Shown here one piece after another: positions 28,571-39,092 of a stretch of 64,000 nt of DNA. A program made the position numbers and the translations under genes. Each line of letters opens with the position of its first letter. The stretch's first letter is position 1. Source of the stretch: Nereida sp. MMG025 (lineage in GTDB: Bacteria; Pseudomonadota; Alphaproteobacteria; Rhodobacterales; Rhodobacteraceae). The stretch lies in NCBI RefSeq assembly GCF_021654165.1, contig NZ_JAKFZN010000009.1, forward strand, positions 1 to 64,000. The letters are read 5' to 3'. Under the pieces are notes generated by a model. That model was not told where the DNA came from, did no database searches, and saw only the letters and a list, made by a program, of their open reading frames with translations.

Positions 28571-29746
28571 TTAGGCGATCACTTTGGCAACAACGCCCGC
28601 GCCAACGGTGCGGCCGCCTTCGCGGATCGCAAAGCGCAGGCCGTCTTCCATCGCAATCGGTGCGATCAGCTCGACGTTGAACTTCAGGTTGTCGCCCGGC
28701 ATCACCATTTCCGTGCCTGCTGGCAGCTCAACTGTGCCTGTCACGTCCGTTGTACGGAAGTAGAACTGGGGGCGGTAGTTGGCAAAGAATGGCGTGTGAC
28801 GGCCACCTTCTTCTTTGGTCAGGATATACGCTTCTGCTTCGAACTTGGTGTGCGGTGCAACCGAACCCGGCTTACACAGCACCTGACCACGCTCAACGCC
28901 TTCACGGTCAACACCGCGCAAAAGCGCACCGATGTTGTCGCCAGCTTCGCCCGAGTCCAGCAGCTTGCGGAACATCTCGACGCCTGTGCAGGTCGTTTTT
29001 GTTGTGTCGCGGATACCAACGATTTCAATCTCGTCGCCCACGTTGATCACGCCACGCTCAACACGGCCTGTCACAACTGTACCACGGCCCGAGATCGAGA
29101 ACACGTCTTCGATCGGCATCAGGAACGGCTGGTCAACAGCACGTGCTGGTGTCGGGATGTAGCTGTCAACAGCTTCCATCAGCTCGGCAATTTTCTCTTT
29201 GCCGATGTTGTCGTCGCGGTCTTCCAGAGCGGCCAGAGCCGAACCCGCGATGATCGGAATATCGTCGCCCGGGTATTCATAGCTGGACAGCAGCTCGCGG
29301 ATTTCCATTTCGACCAGCTCCAGAAGCTCTGGATCGTCGACCTGGTCAACTTTGTTCATGAACACAACCATGTACGGAATGCCAACCTGACGGCCAAGCA
29401 GGATGTGCTCGCGGGTCTGGGGCATCGGGCCGTCGGCTGCGTTCACAACCAAGATTGCGCCGTCCATCTGCGCCGCACCTGTGATCATGTTCTTGACGTA
29501 GTCAGCATGGCCGGGGCAATCGACGTGCGCGTAGTGGCGTGTCTCTGTCTCGTACTCAACGTGCGCGGTCGAAATGGTGATCCCGCGGGCCTTCTCTTCG
29601 GGCGCGCCATCAATCTCGTCATACGCTTTGAAGTCGCCAAATTGCTTCGTGATCGCAGCCGTCAACGTCGTCTTACCATGGTCAACGTGACCAATCGTGC
29701 CGATGTTTACGTGCGGTTTACTACGTTCAAACTTTTCCTTAGCCAT
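28571..29746 (-). CDS. tuf: Elongation factor Tu, copy 2
   Basis: The second EF-Tu gene, 391 residues, encodes the same protein as the str-operon copy. The few base differences seen by eye are silent. Upstream of the start codon the two genes are unrelated: here the ribosome binding region is the weaker GAAGGCAGCTGGAT, compared with AAGGAGG in copy 1. It has its own promoter at 29813-29841 and terminator, so it is probably monocistronic. A tuf copy near tRNA-Trp, secE and nusG is the ancestral proteobacterial arrangement, here with a glycosyltransferase-like gene in between. Confidence 0.98.
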   Translation of the reverse strand: MAKEKFERSKPHVNIGTIGHVDHGKTTLTAAITKQFGDFKAYDEIDGAPEEKARGITISTAHVEYETETRHYAHVDCPGHADYVKNMITGAAQMDGAILVVNAADGPMPQTREHILLGRQVGIPYMVVFMNKVDQVDDPELLELVEMEIRELLSSYEYPGDDIPIIAGSALAALEDRDDNIGKEKIAELMEAVDSYIPTPARAVDQPFLMPIEDVFSISGRGTVVTGRVERGVINVGDEIEIVGIRDTTKTTCTGVEMFRKLLDSGEAGDNIGALLRGVDREGVERGQVLCKPGSVAPHTKFEAEAYILTKEEGGRHTPFFANYRPQFYFRTTDVTGTVELPAGTEMVMPGDNLKFNVELIAPIAMEDGLRFAIREGGRTVGAGVVAKVIA

Positions 29747-29812
29747 ATCCAGCTGCCTTCAGTCTCTGAGGGGCCGCTTCATTCGCGTGCCGGCCCGATT
29801 TCCAACGGGGCG

Positions 29813-29841
29813 CACATAAGGTGGATTCTGACAGAAATCAA
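29813..29841 (-). promoter_or_regulatory. Candidate promoter of tuf copy 2
   Basis: On the minus strand, TTGATT (29841-29836), 17 bp and TATGTG (29818-29813), followed by the GC-rich CGCCCCG. The leader to the start codon is about 60 bases. Confidence 0.6.
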
Positions 29842-29862
29842 GCCGATTGGTCGCAGTCTGAC

Positions 29863-30393
29863 TTAATCAAACCACGCTGCGTTTTCGATCAGGTATTCTT
29901 CAATCTTGCGCGCAGCATTTCGGGAAAGATTCTCCATCTGTTGCTCGCGGCTTTGGGTCAGCCCCGAACCGATGACTGTTTCGCCGGACAAACGCTCCAG
30001 CACGACGATCTGTTCGGGTTCTTCATTGATCTTGGCACCTTTGGCATTGTCCCAAACATTCACCGAAATGATCACCGTTGATTTGGGCGACAACACAAGC
30101 GGAACGCCAGGTGCGGCCAGAATAAATGCATCCACACTGATCCCAAGGTGAAACAGGTTTTCGCCTTCATAACGCCCGATACGATCATCAATGGCGGATT
30201 TGAGCGAGGTTTCCCATTCCTCGACCGTGGCATCGCGCGACAATGGGCCTTTTTGCATGTTGCGCGCCACGACGATGTTATGGCCCAAATCAAACTTGGC
30301 CAATGCCGTTGAGGGCGGTGCAATCGTGTTTGGTTTTTCACCGCAAGCGGACAGGCCAGACAACACGATAAGAAGTATAAAAACGGTGCGCAT
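29863..30393 (-). CDS. Putative lipoprotein, unknown function
   Basis: A 176-residue protein with a lipoprotein signal peptide: a short charged start, a hydrophobic stretch and the lipobox LSAC with Cys17, followed by GEKPN. The mature part is mixed alpha/beta and contains VIISVNVWDNAKGAKINEEP and a C-terminal helix rich in Arg and Glu. No family is recognised. It should be anchored in the outer or inner membrane facing the periplasm. It lies upstream of tuf copy 2 on the same strand but before the tuf promoter. Confidence 0.7.
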   Translation of the reverse strand: MRTVFILLIVLSGLSACGEKPNTIAPPSTALAKFDLGHNIVVARNMQKGPLSRDATVEEWETSLKSAIDDRIGRYEGENLFHLGISVDAFILAAPGVPLVLSPKSTVIISVNVWDNAKGAKINEEPEQIVVLERLSGETVIGSGLTQSREQQMENLSRNAARKIEEYLIENAAWFD

Positions 30394-30483
30394 ATCGCTC
30401 CCCTAGCCCAACCCAAAGCCCGCTGCAATGGACGGGCGCAAAATCACGCATATGTTAAAGGCAACCTTGATGGAGTGTTTTCG

Positions 30484-31857
30484 ATGACAAACCGTTACCC
30501 TGTGCGCTGCAAACTTGTGACAGAACCGATCGGAATTTGGCAAACGCTGCAAACCGCGCGGCGCAACCTGATCGAGATCATTCCCGATATCGCGACCAAA
30601 CAACCAATTGTGTCGGGCAAAACCGCAATCGTGCGCTGGCATATGGTGATGGACCCGGACGCGCTGCGCCGTGTGTTGAAAGAAGAGGTCGACAACTATC
30701 CCAAATCCGACGTGACGAAAAACATCCTCGAGCCTGCCATCGGCGACAGTCTGTTCATCGCAGAAGGCGCGCATTGGCGCTGGCAACGCCGCGCGGCGAC
30801 CCCCGTTTTCACGCACCGCAATATCGCCAATCTCGCCCCTGTGATGAGCATGGCAGCGGACCGGTCCGTTGAGCGGATCGCGGCAAATGCAGGTCGCGCC
30901 TTGGATATGTTTGAAGAAATGGTGGCGACCACCTTCGATGTGATTTCGGATGTCACCTTTTCGGGCGACAACGATTTTGACAGCGACGCGGTGCACCGCG
31001 CCATCGACGGCTACATTGCCCAGACAGCCAAGGTCTCTTTGTTTGATATTGTGGGCGTGCCAACATGGGTGCCGCGCCTGAACCGTATCGGGTCCAGTGG
31101 CCCGATGAAGGAAATGCGCCAAGTCGCGGATGGTGCGATTGAACGACGGCGCGAAACAGGGCCAAGCGATGTGCCTGATCTGCTCGATTTGCTGCTTGAA
31201 GGCGAGGACCCAAAGACCAAACGCCAGATGAATACGGCCGAGCTTCGTGATAACCTTCTCACCTTCATCGTGGCGGGTCATGAAACAACGGCGCTGACTT
31301 TGGCGTGGGCACTCTATCTGTGTGCCTTCGACCCCGAAGTGCAAGACAAAGCCCGCGCCGAGGCGCAATCGGTTCTGGATGGGCGCACAGCAACGGCCGA
31401 GGACGTTCCTAATCTCAAATATATCCGCCAGATTGTGGATGAGGCCCTGCGGCTCTATCCGCCTGCGGCTTTCCTGAGCCGCACCGCACAAAAAGATGAC
31501 AGGCTGGTGGACCGCGAAATCCGTGCAGGCGATACGGTCACGATGCCCATCTATGCGCTTCACCGCAACGCATTGCTGTGGGACGATCCCGATGCATTCA
31601 ACCCCGATCGCTTTGCCGATCCCAAGGCGATTAACCGCTTTGCCTATCTGCCGTTTGGAGATGGCCCACGCATTTGCATCGGGGCCAGCTTTGCATTGCA
31701 AGAAGCGGTGATCATTCTGGCAACCTTGCTGGCACGCTTTCGGTTCAGCAGTGTAAAGGGCCGCAACCCAACGCCCGAGCTGATTTTGACACTACGCCCA
31801 AGCGGCGGTGTCTGGCTTGAAATCGAGGATCTTCTGGGCGCGCAAAAAGCGGCCTAG
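30484..31857 (+). CDS. Cytochrome P450
   Basis: A soluble class-I type bacterial P450 of 457 residues. All family signatures are visible: the I-helix oxygen-activation motif AGHETT (264-269), the K-helix ExxR (E320-R323 in EALRLYPP), and the heme-binding loop FGDGPRICIG with the proximal Cys398. The start ATG at 30484 has GGAG eight bases upstream; a GTG three codons earlier would overlap that site. The substrate is unknown; the sequence resembles the CYP102/fatty-acid-like and CYP4-like clan in its ExxR region. No ferredoxin or reductase is encoded nearby. Its stop codon overlaps that of the convergent peptidase gene in a CTAG. Confidence 0.9.
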   Translation: MTNRYPVRCKLVTEPIGIWQTLQTARRNLIEIIPDIATKQPIVSGKTAIVRWHMVMDPDALRRVLKEEVDNYPKSDVTKNILEPAIGDSLFIAEGAHWRWQRRAATPVFTHRNIANLAPVMSMAADRSVERIAANAGRALDMFEEMVATTFDVISDVTFSGDNDFDSDAVHRAIDGYIAQTAKVSLFDIVGVPTWVPRLNRIGSSGPMKEMRQVADGAIERRRETGPSDVPDLLDLLLEGEDPKTKRQMNTAELRDNLLTFIVAGHETTALTLAWALYLCAFDPEVQDKARAEAQSVLDGRTATAEDVPNLKYIRQIVDEALRLYPPAAFLSRTAQKDDRLVDREIRAGDTVTMPIYALHRNALLWDDPDAFNPDRFADPKAINRFAYLPFGDGPRICIGASFALQEAVIILATLLARFRFSSVKGRNPTPELILTLRPSGGVWLEIEDLLGAQKAA

Positions 31858-32978
31858 TCTGCACAAATGGCCCGCAAATCCTGCCACTGATCATCGGTCA
31901 GAACACGTGCATAGGTCGCATCCTGATCAACACGGTCACGCGCGCGCTCGGCGCGACGCGCACTTGCAGGGTGCGAGCTGACAAGTTCCAATGCGCCATG
32001 CACATCGCCGTGTTCTTCGATCAAACGGTCAAAAAAAGTCGCAAAGGCTTCTGGCGGCAGGTTCGCACTTTCCATCATATCAAGCGCAAACACATCGGCA
32101 TCCGCTTCGGCGGCGCGGGTGTGGCTTGCGTTCAAAACCTGCTCGGCTGCACCCGCAATCACAAGACCGCCTGTGGCATCCCCAAGCACAAGCGACAATA
32201 TCCCCGCCGATCCCGCTGCGCGCAGGGCAAGGCGCATGGGATCACGGTTGGCAACATGGCCTAACTCATGGGCCAACACACCAGCCACTTCTTCGGGTGT
32301 TTCCGCCTCTTCCAACAAGCCCCGCATAAGGATGACCTGGCCACCCGGGACGGCGAATGCGTTGATCATTTCATGATCAACCACATTGATCGACAGATCA
32401 TACGGGAATTCCATATCCCTGATCAGTGTTTGCGCCATGACATCAAGTGCGGCTGTCCCTTGCGGATTTTCGCAAACCCACGACGTGTCTTCTTCGCCGT
32501 CTTGCCCAAAAGTCAGCGCGCCTTCGATCTGGGCCAAAACGGTCTGGCCGATCCGTTGTTCCCGCTCTGGCGGGATAAGCACCGCAAGCTGGTTGGCCAG
32601 TGAGGGAATGATGACAAATATCATCAAAACAAGCGCGGCAACTGCCCCTGCCCCCCAAACCGCCATCTTTTTCACAGCAGGTCCAAGAGGCGCACGTTGG
32701 TGCAAGTCTTGCGCGATCAACGCGATGGTCTTTGCGTCATCAAGGCGATCGGGGGTCAGCCGGGCTTCGTCTGGATCCCCTTGCATGAAAAGCACCATAT
32801 GCGCGCCATCTTGATGTTGGCGCAGATCAGACAAGGGCCACTCGGCAATCAAATGCCCCTCAACTGTTTCAATGCGCAAGGCACCCAAAGCGCGGCTGCT
32901 TGTGATCAAAACCGCCTGTTTGCCAGCCGTTTTTCCATCAAAAAACGATGCCCGCGCTTGGGTGACCTCTGCCATCAT
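31854..32978 (-). CDS. M48 family metallopeptidase, membrane-anchored
   Basis: A 374-residue zinc peptidase. The N-terminal 100 residues form a cytosolic domain with short beta strands, a single membrane helix runs from about 104 to 128, and the catalytic domain follows with HELGH at 237-241 and the third zinc ligand region AAEADADVFAL. This layout resembles the YfgC/LoiP-like branch of M48, with the catalytic domain probably in the periplasm for quality control of envelope proteins. It starts directly after the DUF898 gene on the same strand, a pairing seen in other proteobacteria. Confidence 0.88.
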   Translation of the reverse strand: MMAEVTQARASFFDGKTAGKQAVLITSSRALGALRIETVEGHLIAEWPLSDLRQHQDGAHMVLFMQGDPDEARLTPDRLDDAKTIALIAQDLHQRAPLGPAVKKMAVWGAGAVAALVLMIFVIIPSLANQLAVLIPPEREQRIGQTVLAQIEGALTFGQDGEEDTSWVCENPQGTAALDVMAQTLIRDMEFPYDLSINVVDHEMINAFAVPGGQVILMRGLLEEAETPEEVAGVLAHELGHVANRDPMRLALRAAGSAGILSLVLGDATGGLVIAGAAEQVLNASHTRAAEADADVFALDMMESANLPPEAFATFFDRLIEEHGDVHGALELVSSHPASARRAERARDRVDQDATYARVLTDDQWQDLRAICAD

Positions 32979-34205
32979 CTAGAACGCACCACCAACATCC
33001 AATGCATCGGCAAAGCCTTCTGCATCCGGCATATCGTCTTTGCTTCGCTGTTGAATGGCAGCAAGGTTTTCTGCGTTCAGAACAGATGTGTTTTCCACGA
33101 TATGCCCATAGATCGGCTGTGTGATGAAGGCCATCGTTGCCGCTGCCCCGACTGCAAGCGCCAGCAGATACCCCAAAACGGCGATGACACCACTGAACCC
33201 AATGGCAATCATCGATCCACCGCTTTCCGCGATCATCGTGGCAAGGAAAACCACAACTCCTGCGGGGATGAAGGCCGCACCTGTAATCAGCGAGGCCAGA
33301 AGGGCACCAACGATATATTTGCCAATCACAAAACCTGTCATCGGCTCGGCATGGAAACGAAGGGCTTCATTATCCAAAGTCTTGTGGCGCGCCATAATCG
33401 CAAAGCTTTGCAAACGATAATGAACGATCCCCACGAGGAACCAGATATAGGCTACAATCCCGATCACGATGAATACGCCAGCATTTTGTTCAGGCGACAT
33501 CCCCGAAACCGCAGCAATCACACCTGCCCCGGCAATCAGGGCAAATGGGATCAGAATATGGACAAAGGGTTTGTAAAGCATGGTCCAACGGCCGCCCTGC
33601 TGGAATTTGGCATCGCCATACCAGCTGCGGTCTGTTTTATATTTCTCCAGCTTGAAGGTGCCCAACGGCGCCAACAGACCAAGCGAAAGAATGGTGACAA
33701 TCAGGTATCCGACCGCGCGCAGCATGTAACCAACGCTTGCCTGCTCGGCCCCGAAACGCAGACCCCGCCAGCGCGTGCGCGACAACATATAACGACGGGC
33801 GCGATACTGGGCGATGTAGATCAACGGAAGCAACGCCAATAGAACGATATAAGTCACCGCAATCTGCGCGATAATCTGTGCTTCTGTCGGCGTATCGGTG
33901 GCAAAAAGATCAAGCATATTGAACCCCGCAAAGGCCAGCGCCAGCTGCACGATCCCCAGATAGACTGCCAAAATCACAATCGCGATCAAAAATCCGATGA
34001 ACTTTTCAACGCCCGTTCCTGTGTATTCCATCGGGTCGCCGCCCGGTTGCGTGGCGTTCCAGATATAGCGGCGGATGCGTGACTTGGCCCAAAAGCGATA
34101 GATGCCAAGTGTCAGGATTGTCAAAAACCCTGTCGTCAAAGCGAGCATGAAAATTGAACTGGTTTGGCCCGTGTAGCGGCCATGCAAAGTGCGATTGGGA
34201 AGCAT
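32979..34205 (-). CDS. DUF898 (YjgN-like) inner-membrane protein
   Basis: A polytopic membrane protein of 408 residues with about eight to ten helices. It contains internal repeats of the YjgN/DUF898 type: GIYRFWAKSRIRRYIW near residue 36-51 and a related TDRSWYGDAKF and HYRLQSFAI pattern later. The family function is unknown. The start MLPNRTLHGRYTG at 34205 is favoured because it matches the family N-terminus; a longer frame reaches 34253. It abuts the M48 peptidase gene, and the two are probably one operon. Confidence 0.8.
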   Translation of the reverse strand: MLPNRTLHGRYTGQTSSIFMLALTTGFLTILTLGIYRFWAKSRIRRYIWNATQPGGDPMEYTGTGVEKFIGFLIAIVILAVYLGIVQLALAFAGFNMLDLFATDTPTEAQIIAQIAVTYIVLLALLPLIYIAQYRARRYMLSRTRWRGLRFGAEQASVGYMLRAVGYLIVTILSLGLLAPLGTFKLEKYKTDRSWYGDAKFQQGGRWTMLYKPFVHILIPFALIAGAGVIAAVSGMSPEQNAGVFIVIGIVAYIWFLVGIVHYRLQSFAIMARHKTLDNEALRFHAEPMTGFVIGKYIVGALLASLITGAAFIPAGVVVFLATMIAESGGSMIAIGFSGVIAVLGYLLALAVGAAATMAFITQPIYGHIVENTSVLNAENLAAIQQRSKDDMPDAEGFADALDVGGAF

Positions 34206-34302
34206 CGTGATTTTTCCAAATTCCTTGTTTGAAAGCAGTCTAGTGACCATCAACTCGGCTGATAACCCTTATTTTGGCCCGAAATGTGGCCACTAGGGGA
34301 AT

Positions 34303-36612
34303 TTACGTGAATTTATTGTCCCGCGGGAAGCCGCGTGGCGCCATGCGTCCTGCACTTGCGCGCTTGCCTGACCATTCGGCAAGCTGCGTTTCGGTGCGCG
34401 TGCGCCCGGCAGGATCCAGCCAACTCAGACCTTCGGCAATATCGAAGGTGGTTGCATCGGATAGCCCGCCATCTTTGTATTTTTGCAAACGCACACCTTT
34501 GCCGCGGCCCATCTCTGGCAATTCGTCGATTGGAAACACCAGAACCTTGCGGTTTTCACCAACAACCGCGACATGCGTGCCCGTCACGGGTTTGCAGATC
34601 GCGGCTTTCACAGGGTCTTTGACGTTGAGCACCTGCTTGCCACTGCGGGTCTGGGCGACCACATCTTTTTCGGCAACCACAAACCCGTCCCCCGCGGTAG
34701 AGGCGACCAACAGCTTGCGGTCGGGCGCATGGGTGAACAAAGACAGGATTTCCACATCTTGGGGCAAATCAACCATCAGACGGACAGGTTCTCCCATCCC
34801 TCTGCCCCCCGGGAGCGCACTGGCTTGCAGGGTGTAGAAGCGTCCGTTTGTGCCAAGCACCAACACTTTGTCCGTTGTCTCTGCATGGAAGATAAAACGG
34901 CCTTCATCCCCATCTTTGAACTTCAGCTCGCGGGTCAGATCGATATGGCCCGACATGGCCCTGATCCATCCCATTTTTGAGCAGACAACAGTAATCGGCT
35001 CACGTTCGATCATCGCCTCAAGCGGCACATCTTCAACTTCGCCAGCCTCGGCAAATGTTGTGCGGCGTGCACCAAATTCCGACTTGGCACCGAACGTCTT
35101 GCGCGTCTCGCGCAACTGGTCCGCAATGGCCGACCACTGGACATCTTCGTTTTCCAGCAAATCCTCAAGGCCTGCGCGTTCTTCCATCAAGGCATCACGC
35201 TCGCGGATCAATTCGATCTCTTCCAGTTTACGAAGCGACCGCAACCGCATGTTCAAAATGGCTTCAGCCTGCACCTCTGACAGCTCGGTGCCATTGTCAC
35301 GCGATGGGCTGCGGTAGTCGCTCTCGTCCGTGGCGCGCACAAAATCCTGACCCCAGTCTTCGTGCATCAGGGCACCCTTGGGATCGTCATCATAGCGGAT
35401 AATATCGATCACCCGATCAAGGTTGAGAAAGGCAATTATGAAGCCTTCCAACACCTCAAGACGGTGGTCGATTTTGTCCATGCGGTGTTGTGAGCGGCGT
35501 TGAAGCACATCGCGGCGATGGTCCAAAAACGCGCGCAAGACTTCCTTGAGGCTACAGACCTTGGGCGTCAAACCATCGATCAGCACGTTCATGTTCAGCG
35601 AAAAACGCACTTCCAGATCGGAATTGCGATAGAGCATGCCCATCAGAACATCCGCATCCACATTCTTTGACTTCGGCTCTAGCACGATGCGCACGTCGTC
35701 GGCGCTTTCGTCGCGCACGTCTGCCAAAATCGGAATTTTCTTCAGCTGGATCAATTCCGCCAGCTTTTCGATCAGCTTGGATTTTTGCACCTGATAGGGA
35801 ATTTCGGTGACAACAATCTGCCACATCCCACGATCCAGTGGCTCGACCTCATATCTGCAACGCAGACGGAACCCGCCTTTGCCTGTGCGGTATGCCTCCA
35901 AAATAGTCTCACGCGGCTCAACGATAATGCCGCCCGTGGGAAAATCAGGGCCGGGCACATGTTCCAGCAGGGTCTCGTCACGTGCATTGGGGGCCTTGAT
36001 CAGATGAAGGCACGCGCCAATCAGCTCTTCGATGTTATGGGGCGGAATATTGGTGGCCATGCCAACCGCAATCCCGCTGGAGCCATTTGCCAAAAGGTTC
36101 GGAAACGCAGCTGGCAGAACCACGGGTTCCGTCAGTGTGCCGTCATAGTTTTCCCGAAAATCAACGGCGTTTTCAGACAGACCTTCTAGCAAAGCCTCGG
36201 CGGCCGCGGTCATCCGTGCTTCGGTGTAGCGGCTGGCCGCCGGATTATCGCCATCGATATTTCCGAAATTGCCCTGCCCGTCCACAAGTGGATAGCGCAC
36301 CGCAAAATCCTGCGCCAAACGGGCCATCGCATCATAGATCGCCGCATCGCCATGCGGGTGATAATTGCCCATCACGTCGCCACTGATTTTCGCAGATTTA
36401 CGAAAGCCGCCGTTGCTGGCCAAACGCAATTCGCGCATGGCGTAAAGAATGCGGCGGTGAACGGGTTTCAGGCCATCACGCGCATCGGGCAGCGCACGGT
36501 GCATAATGGTGGACAGCGCATAGGTCAGGTAACGATCCCCAAGCGCAGTGCGCAAAGGTTCGGAGATGTTCAATTCATCATCCATGTTGGGATCGGTCAC
36601 GTCATTGGCCAT
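34303..36612 (-). CDS. parC: DNA topoisomerase IV subunit A
   Basis: ParC, 769 residues, is the breakage-reunion subunit of topoisomerase IV, which unlinks daughter chromosomes. The catalytic Tyr129 lies in AASRYTEAR. The quinolone-resistance region has [17 protein letters not shown] (78-94). The C-terminal beta-propeller holds repeats such as GKQVLNVK and [13 protein letters not shown], the latter in GyrA-box-like position. The start [15 protein letters not shown] at 36612 is chosen; a longer frame to 36876 lacks similarity. No parE is in the window. Its N-terminal flank is divergent from the SH3-domain gene. Confidence 0.95.
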   Translation of the reverse strand: MANDVTDPNMDDELNISEPLRTALGDRYLTYALSTIMHRALPDARDGLKPVHRRILYAMRELRLASNGGFRKSAKISGDVMGNYHPHGDAAIYDAMARLAQDFAVRYPLVDGQGNFGNIDGDNPAASRYTEARMTAAAEALLEGLSENAVDFRENYDGTLTEPVVLPAAFPNLLANGSSGIAVGMATNIPPHNIEELIGACLHLIKAPNARDETLLEHVPGPDFPTGGIIVEPRETILEAYRTGKGGFRLRCRYEVEPLDRGMWQIVVTEIPYQVQKSKLIEKLAELIQLKKIPILADVRDESADDVRIVLEPKSKNVDADVLMGMLYRNSDLEVRFSLNMNVLIDGLTPKVCSLKEVLRAFLDHRRDVLQRRSQHRMDKIDHRLEVLEGFIIAFLNLDRVIDIIRYDDDPKGALMHEDWGQDFVRATDESDYRSPSRDNGTELSEVQAEAILNMRLRSLRKLEEIELIRERDALMEERAGLEDLLENEDVQWSAIADQLRETRKTFGAKSEFGARRTTFAEAGEVEDVPLEAMIEREPITVVCSKMGWIRAMSGHIDLTRELKFKDGDEGRFIFHAETTDKVLVLGTNGRFYTLQASALPGGRGMGEPVRLMVDLPQDVEILSLFTHAPDRKLLVASTAGDGFVVAEKDVVAQTRSGKQVLNVKDPVKAAICKPVTGTHVAVVGENRKVLVFPIDELPEMGRGKGVRLQKYKDGGLSDATTFDIAEGLSWLDPAGRTRTETQLAEWSGKRASAGRMAPRGFPRDNKFT

Positions 36613-36773
36613 AGATGATGTGTATCCCCGACCCCCAAAAGGGTAAAGCACCATTGAGGACAAAAAATTCGGGAACTTCCCCTCACAGAATCGTGTTTTT
36701 ATGTTATTGACAGAAATGTGACGCGGGTTTGCTGCGAAAATTTTACTGACACGTGCCTTGGGGGGCTGTGCCG

Positions 36774-37235
36774 ATGTGGCGTTTAATTGTTGTGACCTTC
36801 GGGTTTCTTGGGTTTTCGTTCTATGAACTGAGCGGTGGTGATGAATTCGAAGCCCAAGCCTGGCCAGAACCCGCAAAGACAGTTCAGGTTACGCAAACGC
36901 AGCCTGAGCCTGAACCAACCCCCATTACACTGGCATCCGTTTCTACAAAAAACACGAACGAAGAAACATTAAGCCTGACACCCCTCGCCGAACCTGAAAA
37001 AGTTGAAGAGGTGGTCGCGACTCCTGAACCCGTAGTGGAACAAGACATTCGCAAAGTCACAGGCAACCGCGTGAATTTCCGCAATGGGCCTGGCACGACC
37101 TACGGGGTTGTTGGCAAACTGACAGGCGGCACCGAGACATTGGTTTTGCAAGAACCGGGCAACGGTTGGGTGAAAATCCGGACGCAGGACGGTAAGATCG
37201 GCTGGATCGCCGACTTCTTGCTGACCGCAGGCTAA
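36774..37235 (+). CDS. SH3-domain envelope protein
   Basis: A 153-residue protein with one N-terminal hydrophobic segment ([19 protein letters not shown]), a Pro/Glu-rich linker of about 75 residues, and a bacterial SH3 (SH3b) domain with [18 protein letters not shown] and [11 protein letters not shown] at the C-terminus. SH3b domains of this kind bind peptidoglycan or mediate periplasmic contacts. The start ATG at 36774 has a GGGGGG ribosome binding site nine bases upstream; a GTG at 36753 is possible. It lies 40 bases before the SDR gene on the same strand. Confidence 0.8.
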   Translation: MWRLIVVTFGFLGFSFYELSGGDEFEAQAWPEPAKTVQVTQTQPEPEPTPITLASVSTKNTNEETLSLTPLAEPEKVEEVVATPEPVVEQDIRKVTGNRVNFRNGPGTTYGVVGKLTGGTETLVLQEPGNGWVKIRTQDGKIGWIADFLLTAG

Positions 37236-37275
37236 CCCATTGCATAGCGGCTGATTGCTTGGCATCAGCACAGAT

Positions 37276-38100
37276 ATGAAATCAATTTTGATCACTGGCT
37301 GCTCCAGCGGCATTGGATATGACGCAGCGCATGGGCTGCGCGCAGCAGGATGGCGCGTGTTTGCAAGCTGCAGGCAGGCTGACGATTGCGCACGCATGCT
37401 GATGGAAGGGTTTGAAAGCCCACGCATCGATTATGCGGACTCTAACACCATCGTCACGGGCTTGGCCGAAGTTCTGGAAGCCACAGGCGGCACAGTTGAT
37501 GCGGTGTTCAACAACGGGGCCTTCGCCATCCCTGGCGCGGTCGAGGATCTGCCCCGCGACGCCCTGCGCTCGATCTTCGAGACAAACTTTTTCGGTGTGC
37601 ATGAACTGACGACCCACGCCATCCGCGTCATGCGACAGCAAGGGCATGGGCGTATCATTAACAATTCATCCGTTCTGGGGCTGGTCCCGTTACGTTGGCG
37701 CGGGGCGTACAACAGCACCAAATTTGCGATGGAAGGTCTGACGGACACTTTGCGCGTCGAGATGCGTGATACGGATATCAAGATCATCACGATCGAACCT
37801 GGCCCCGTCACCAGCAAGATCCGCGAAAACTCGATCCCGCATTTTGAACGCTGGATTGATTGGGAAAACAGTGCCCGGTCCGAACAATACACCACACAGC
37901 TGCGCACACGGCTTTATGAAGACACGGGTCCAGATCGGTTTGAGTTGCCGGCAAGTGCCGTCACCAAAAAGCTACGCCATGCGCTGGAAAGCAAACGCCC
38001 CCGTCCGCGGTATTATGTGACCACCCCAACATATATCATGGGTGCATTGCGGCGCATTTTGCCGACACGCGCTTTGGATTGGGTGATTTCCAAGGCCTGA
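37276..38100 (+). CDS. SDR family oxidoreductase
   Basis: A short-chain dehydrogenase/reductase of 274 residues. It has the cofactor loop TGCSSGIG (8-15), the catalytic Ser in NNSSVLG (131-132), and YNSTK with Tyr145 and Lys149. The second structural motif reads NNGAF instead of the common NNAG. An Arg after the second beta strand (SCRQ) suggests NADP(H). The substrate is unknown; the C-terminal extension resembles SDRs acting on lipids or steroids. The start MKSILITG at 37276 is chosen over an ATG-less-supported start at 37255. Confidence 0.88.
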   Translation: MKSILITGCSSGIGYDAAHGLRAAGWRVFASCRQADDCARMLMEGFESPRIDYADSNTIVTGLAEVLEATGGTVDAVFNNGAFAIPGAVEDLPRDALRSIFETNFFGVHELTTHAIRVMRQQGHGRIINNSSVLGLVPLRWRGAYNSTKFAMEGLTDTLRVEMRDTDIKIITIEPGPVTSKIRENSIPHFERWIDWENSARSEQYTTQLRTRLYEDTGPDRFELPASAVTKKLRHALESKRPRPRYYVTTPTYIMGALRRILPTRALDWVISKA

Positions 38101-38163
38101 GGGGTCGCCTTTTGGGCGCACTGCCTTATCTGATCTAGCAACAAGAATACCAAAGGATATCCC

Positions 38164-38373
38164 ATGTCTTCCGACCCTCTTTTCCTTGTCGCGGCTGTTG
38201 CGTGCCTGATCGTGCTCGGCATCCTTTTGTTTGGCATTGGTGGATTTGCAAAAGGTGGCGAATTCAACAAAAAACATGCCAACAAGGTCATGCGTTACCG
38301 CATCTATGCGCAATTTGTGGCGGTGGCATTGATTGTCGGTTGGGTCTTTTTACGTTCGCTCGGAGGGGAATGA
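38164..38373 (+). CDS. HIG1-like twin-transmembrane protein
   Basis: A 69-residue inner-membrane protein with two helices (about 6-27 and 47-65) and a short basic loop between them. The loop and second helix contain R44-x-R46-x3-Q50 (RYRIYAQ), the core of the QRRQ motif of HIG1 proteins. Those proteins associate with cytochrome oxidase in mitochondria and alphaproteobacteria. It ends three bases before the adenosyltransferase gene and is very likely co-transcribed with it. Confidence 0.8.
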   Translation: MSSDPLFLVAAVACLIVLGILLFGIGGFAKGGEFNKKHANKVMRYRIYAQFVAVALIVGWVFLRSLGGE

Positions 38374-38376
38374 GCA

Positions 38377-38949
38377 ATGGTTGTTTTGAACAAGATTTAC
38401 ACAAAAACAGGTGATGCGGGCGAAACCGCCCTGGGCAACGGCGCACGCGTTGCCAAACACTCCATGCGCGTGACAGCCTATGGCACCGTTGATGAAGTCA
38501 ACTCGATCGTCGGTCTGGCCCGCTTGCATGCGGACGGCGAGATCGACGCACAGCTTGCGATGATCCAGAACGATTTGTTTGATCTGGGTGCAGACCTGTG
38601 CCGGCCCGATATGGAAAAAGATGCCGATGCAGAATACCAGCCCCTGCGGGTAACGATGGCGCAGGTCGAACGGCTCGAATCCGAAATCGACGGAATGAAT
38701 GATGCACTTGAACCCTTGCGCAGCTTTATTCTGCCCGGCGGCACCCCGCTGGCAGCCTATATGCACCAATGCCGCACGGTTTCGCGCCGCGCCGAGCGCT
38801 TGTCGGTTGAGCTGGCAACGATGGAAGCGATCAACCCTGCCGCGGTAAAATACCTCAATCGGCTGTCGGATTGGTTCTTCGTGGCCGGCCGCATTGCAAA
38901 TAATGGCGGCAAAGATGATGTTCTTTGGGTGCCAGGGGCCAACCGCTAA
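38377..38949 (+). CDS. Cob(I)alamin adenosyltransferase, PduO type
   Basis: This 190-residue enzyme transfers the adenosyl group of ATP to cob(I)alamin or cob(I)yrinate diamide, making coenzyme B12. The family N-terminus KIYTKTGDAGETALGNG and the ATP/cobalamin-binding segment CRTVSRRAERLSVEL with NPAAVKYLNRLSDWFFV are clear. It may supply adenosylcobalamin for acyl-CoA mutases of the ethylmalonyl-CoA and methylmalonyl-CoA routes, which would fit etfBA and the C4-CoA genes downstream. No cobalamin riboswitch was seen upstream. Confidence 0.92.
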   Translation: MVVLNKIYTKTGDAGETALGNGARVAKHSMRVTAYGTVDEVNSIVGLARLHADGEIDAQLAMIQNDLFDLGADLCRPDMEKDADAEYQPLRVTMAQVERLESEIDGMNDALEPLRSFILPGGTPLAAYMHQCRTVSRRAERLSVELATMEAINPAAVKYLNRLSDWFFVAGRIANNGGKDDVLWVPGANR

Positions 38950-39092
38950 GGCATGCGAAGCGAAACGCGGCGTCGCTAAGCCGATTTGTGTCGATTTTGC
39001 TCTGTTTTCCTTTGTGTCCCGTTGCTAGAACGCAATGGAAGATTATTGCGCGGTGAGTCTCGCGCCAGAGTTTCAACAGGAGAAATACGCCC

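Noticed and set aside
36707-36729. TTGACA upstream of the SH3-domain gene as a promoter
   Set aside because: No acceptable -10 box lies 16-18 bp downstream (the sequence there is TGCTGC).
38101-38376. Cobalamin riboswitch upstream of the adenosyltransferase
   Set aside because: The region is mostly the HIG1-like gene and shows no B12-box-like sequence.
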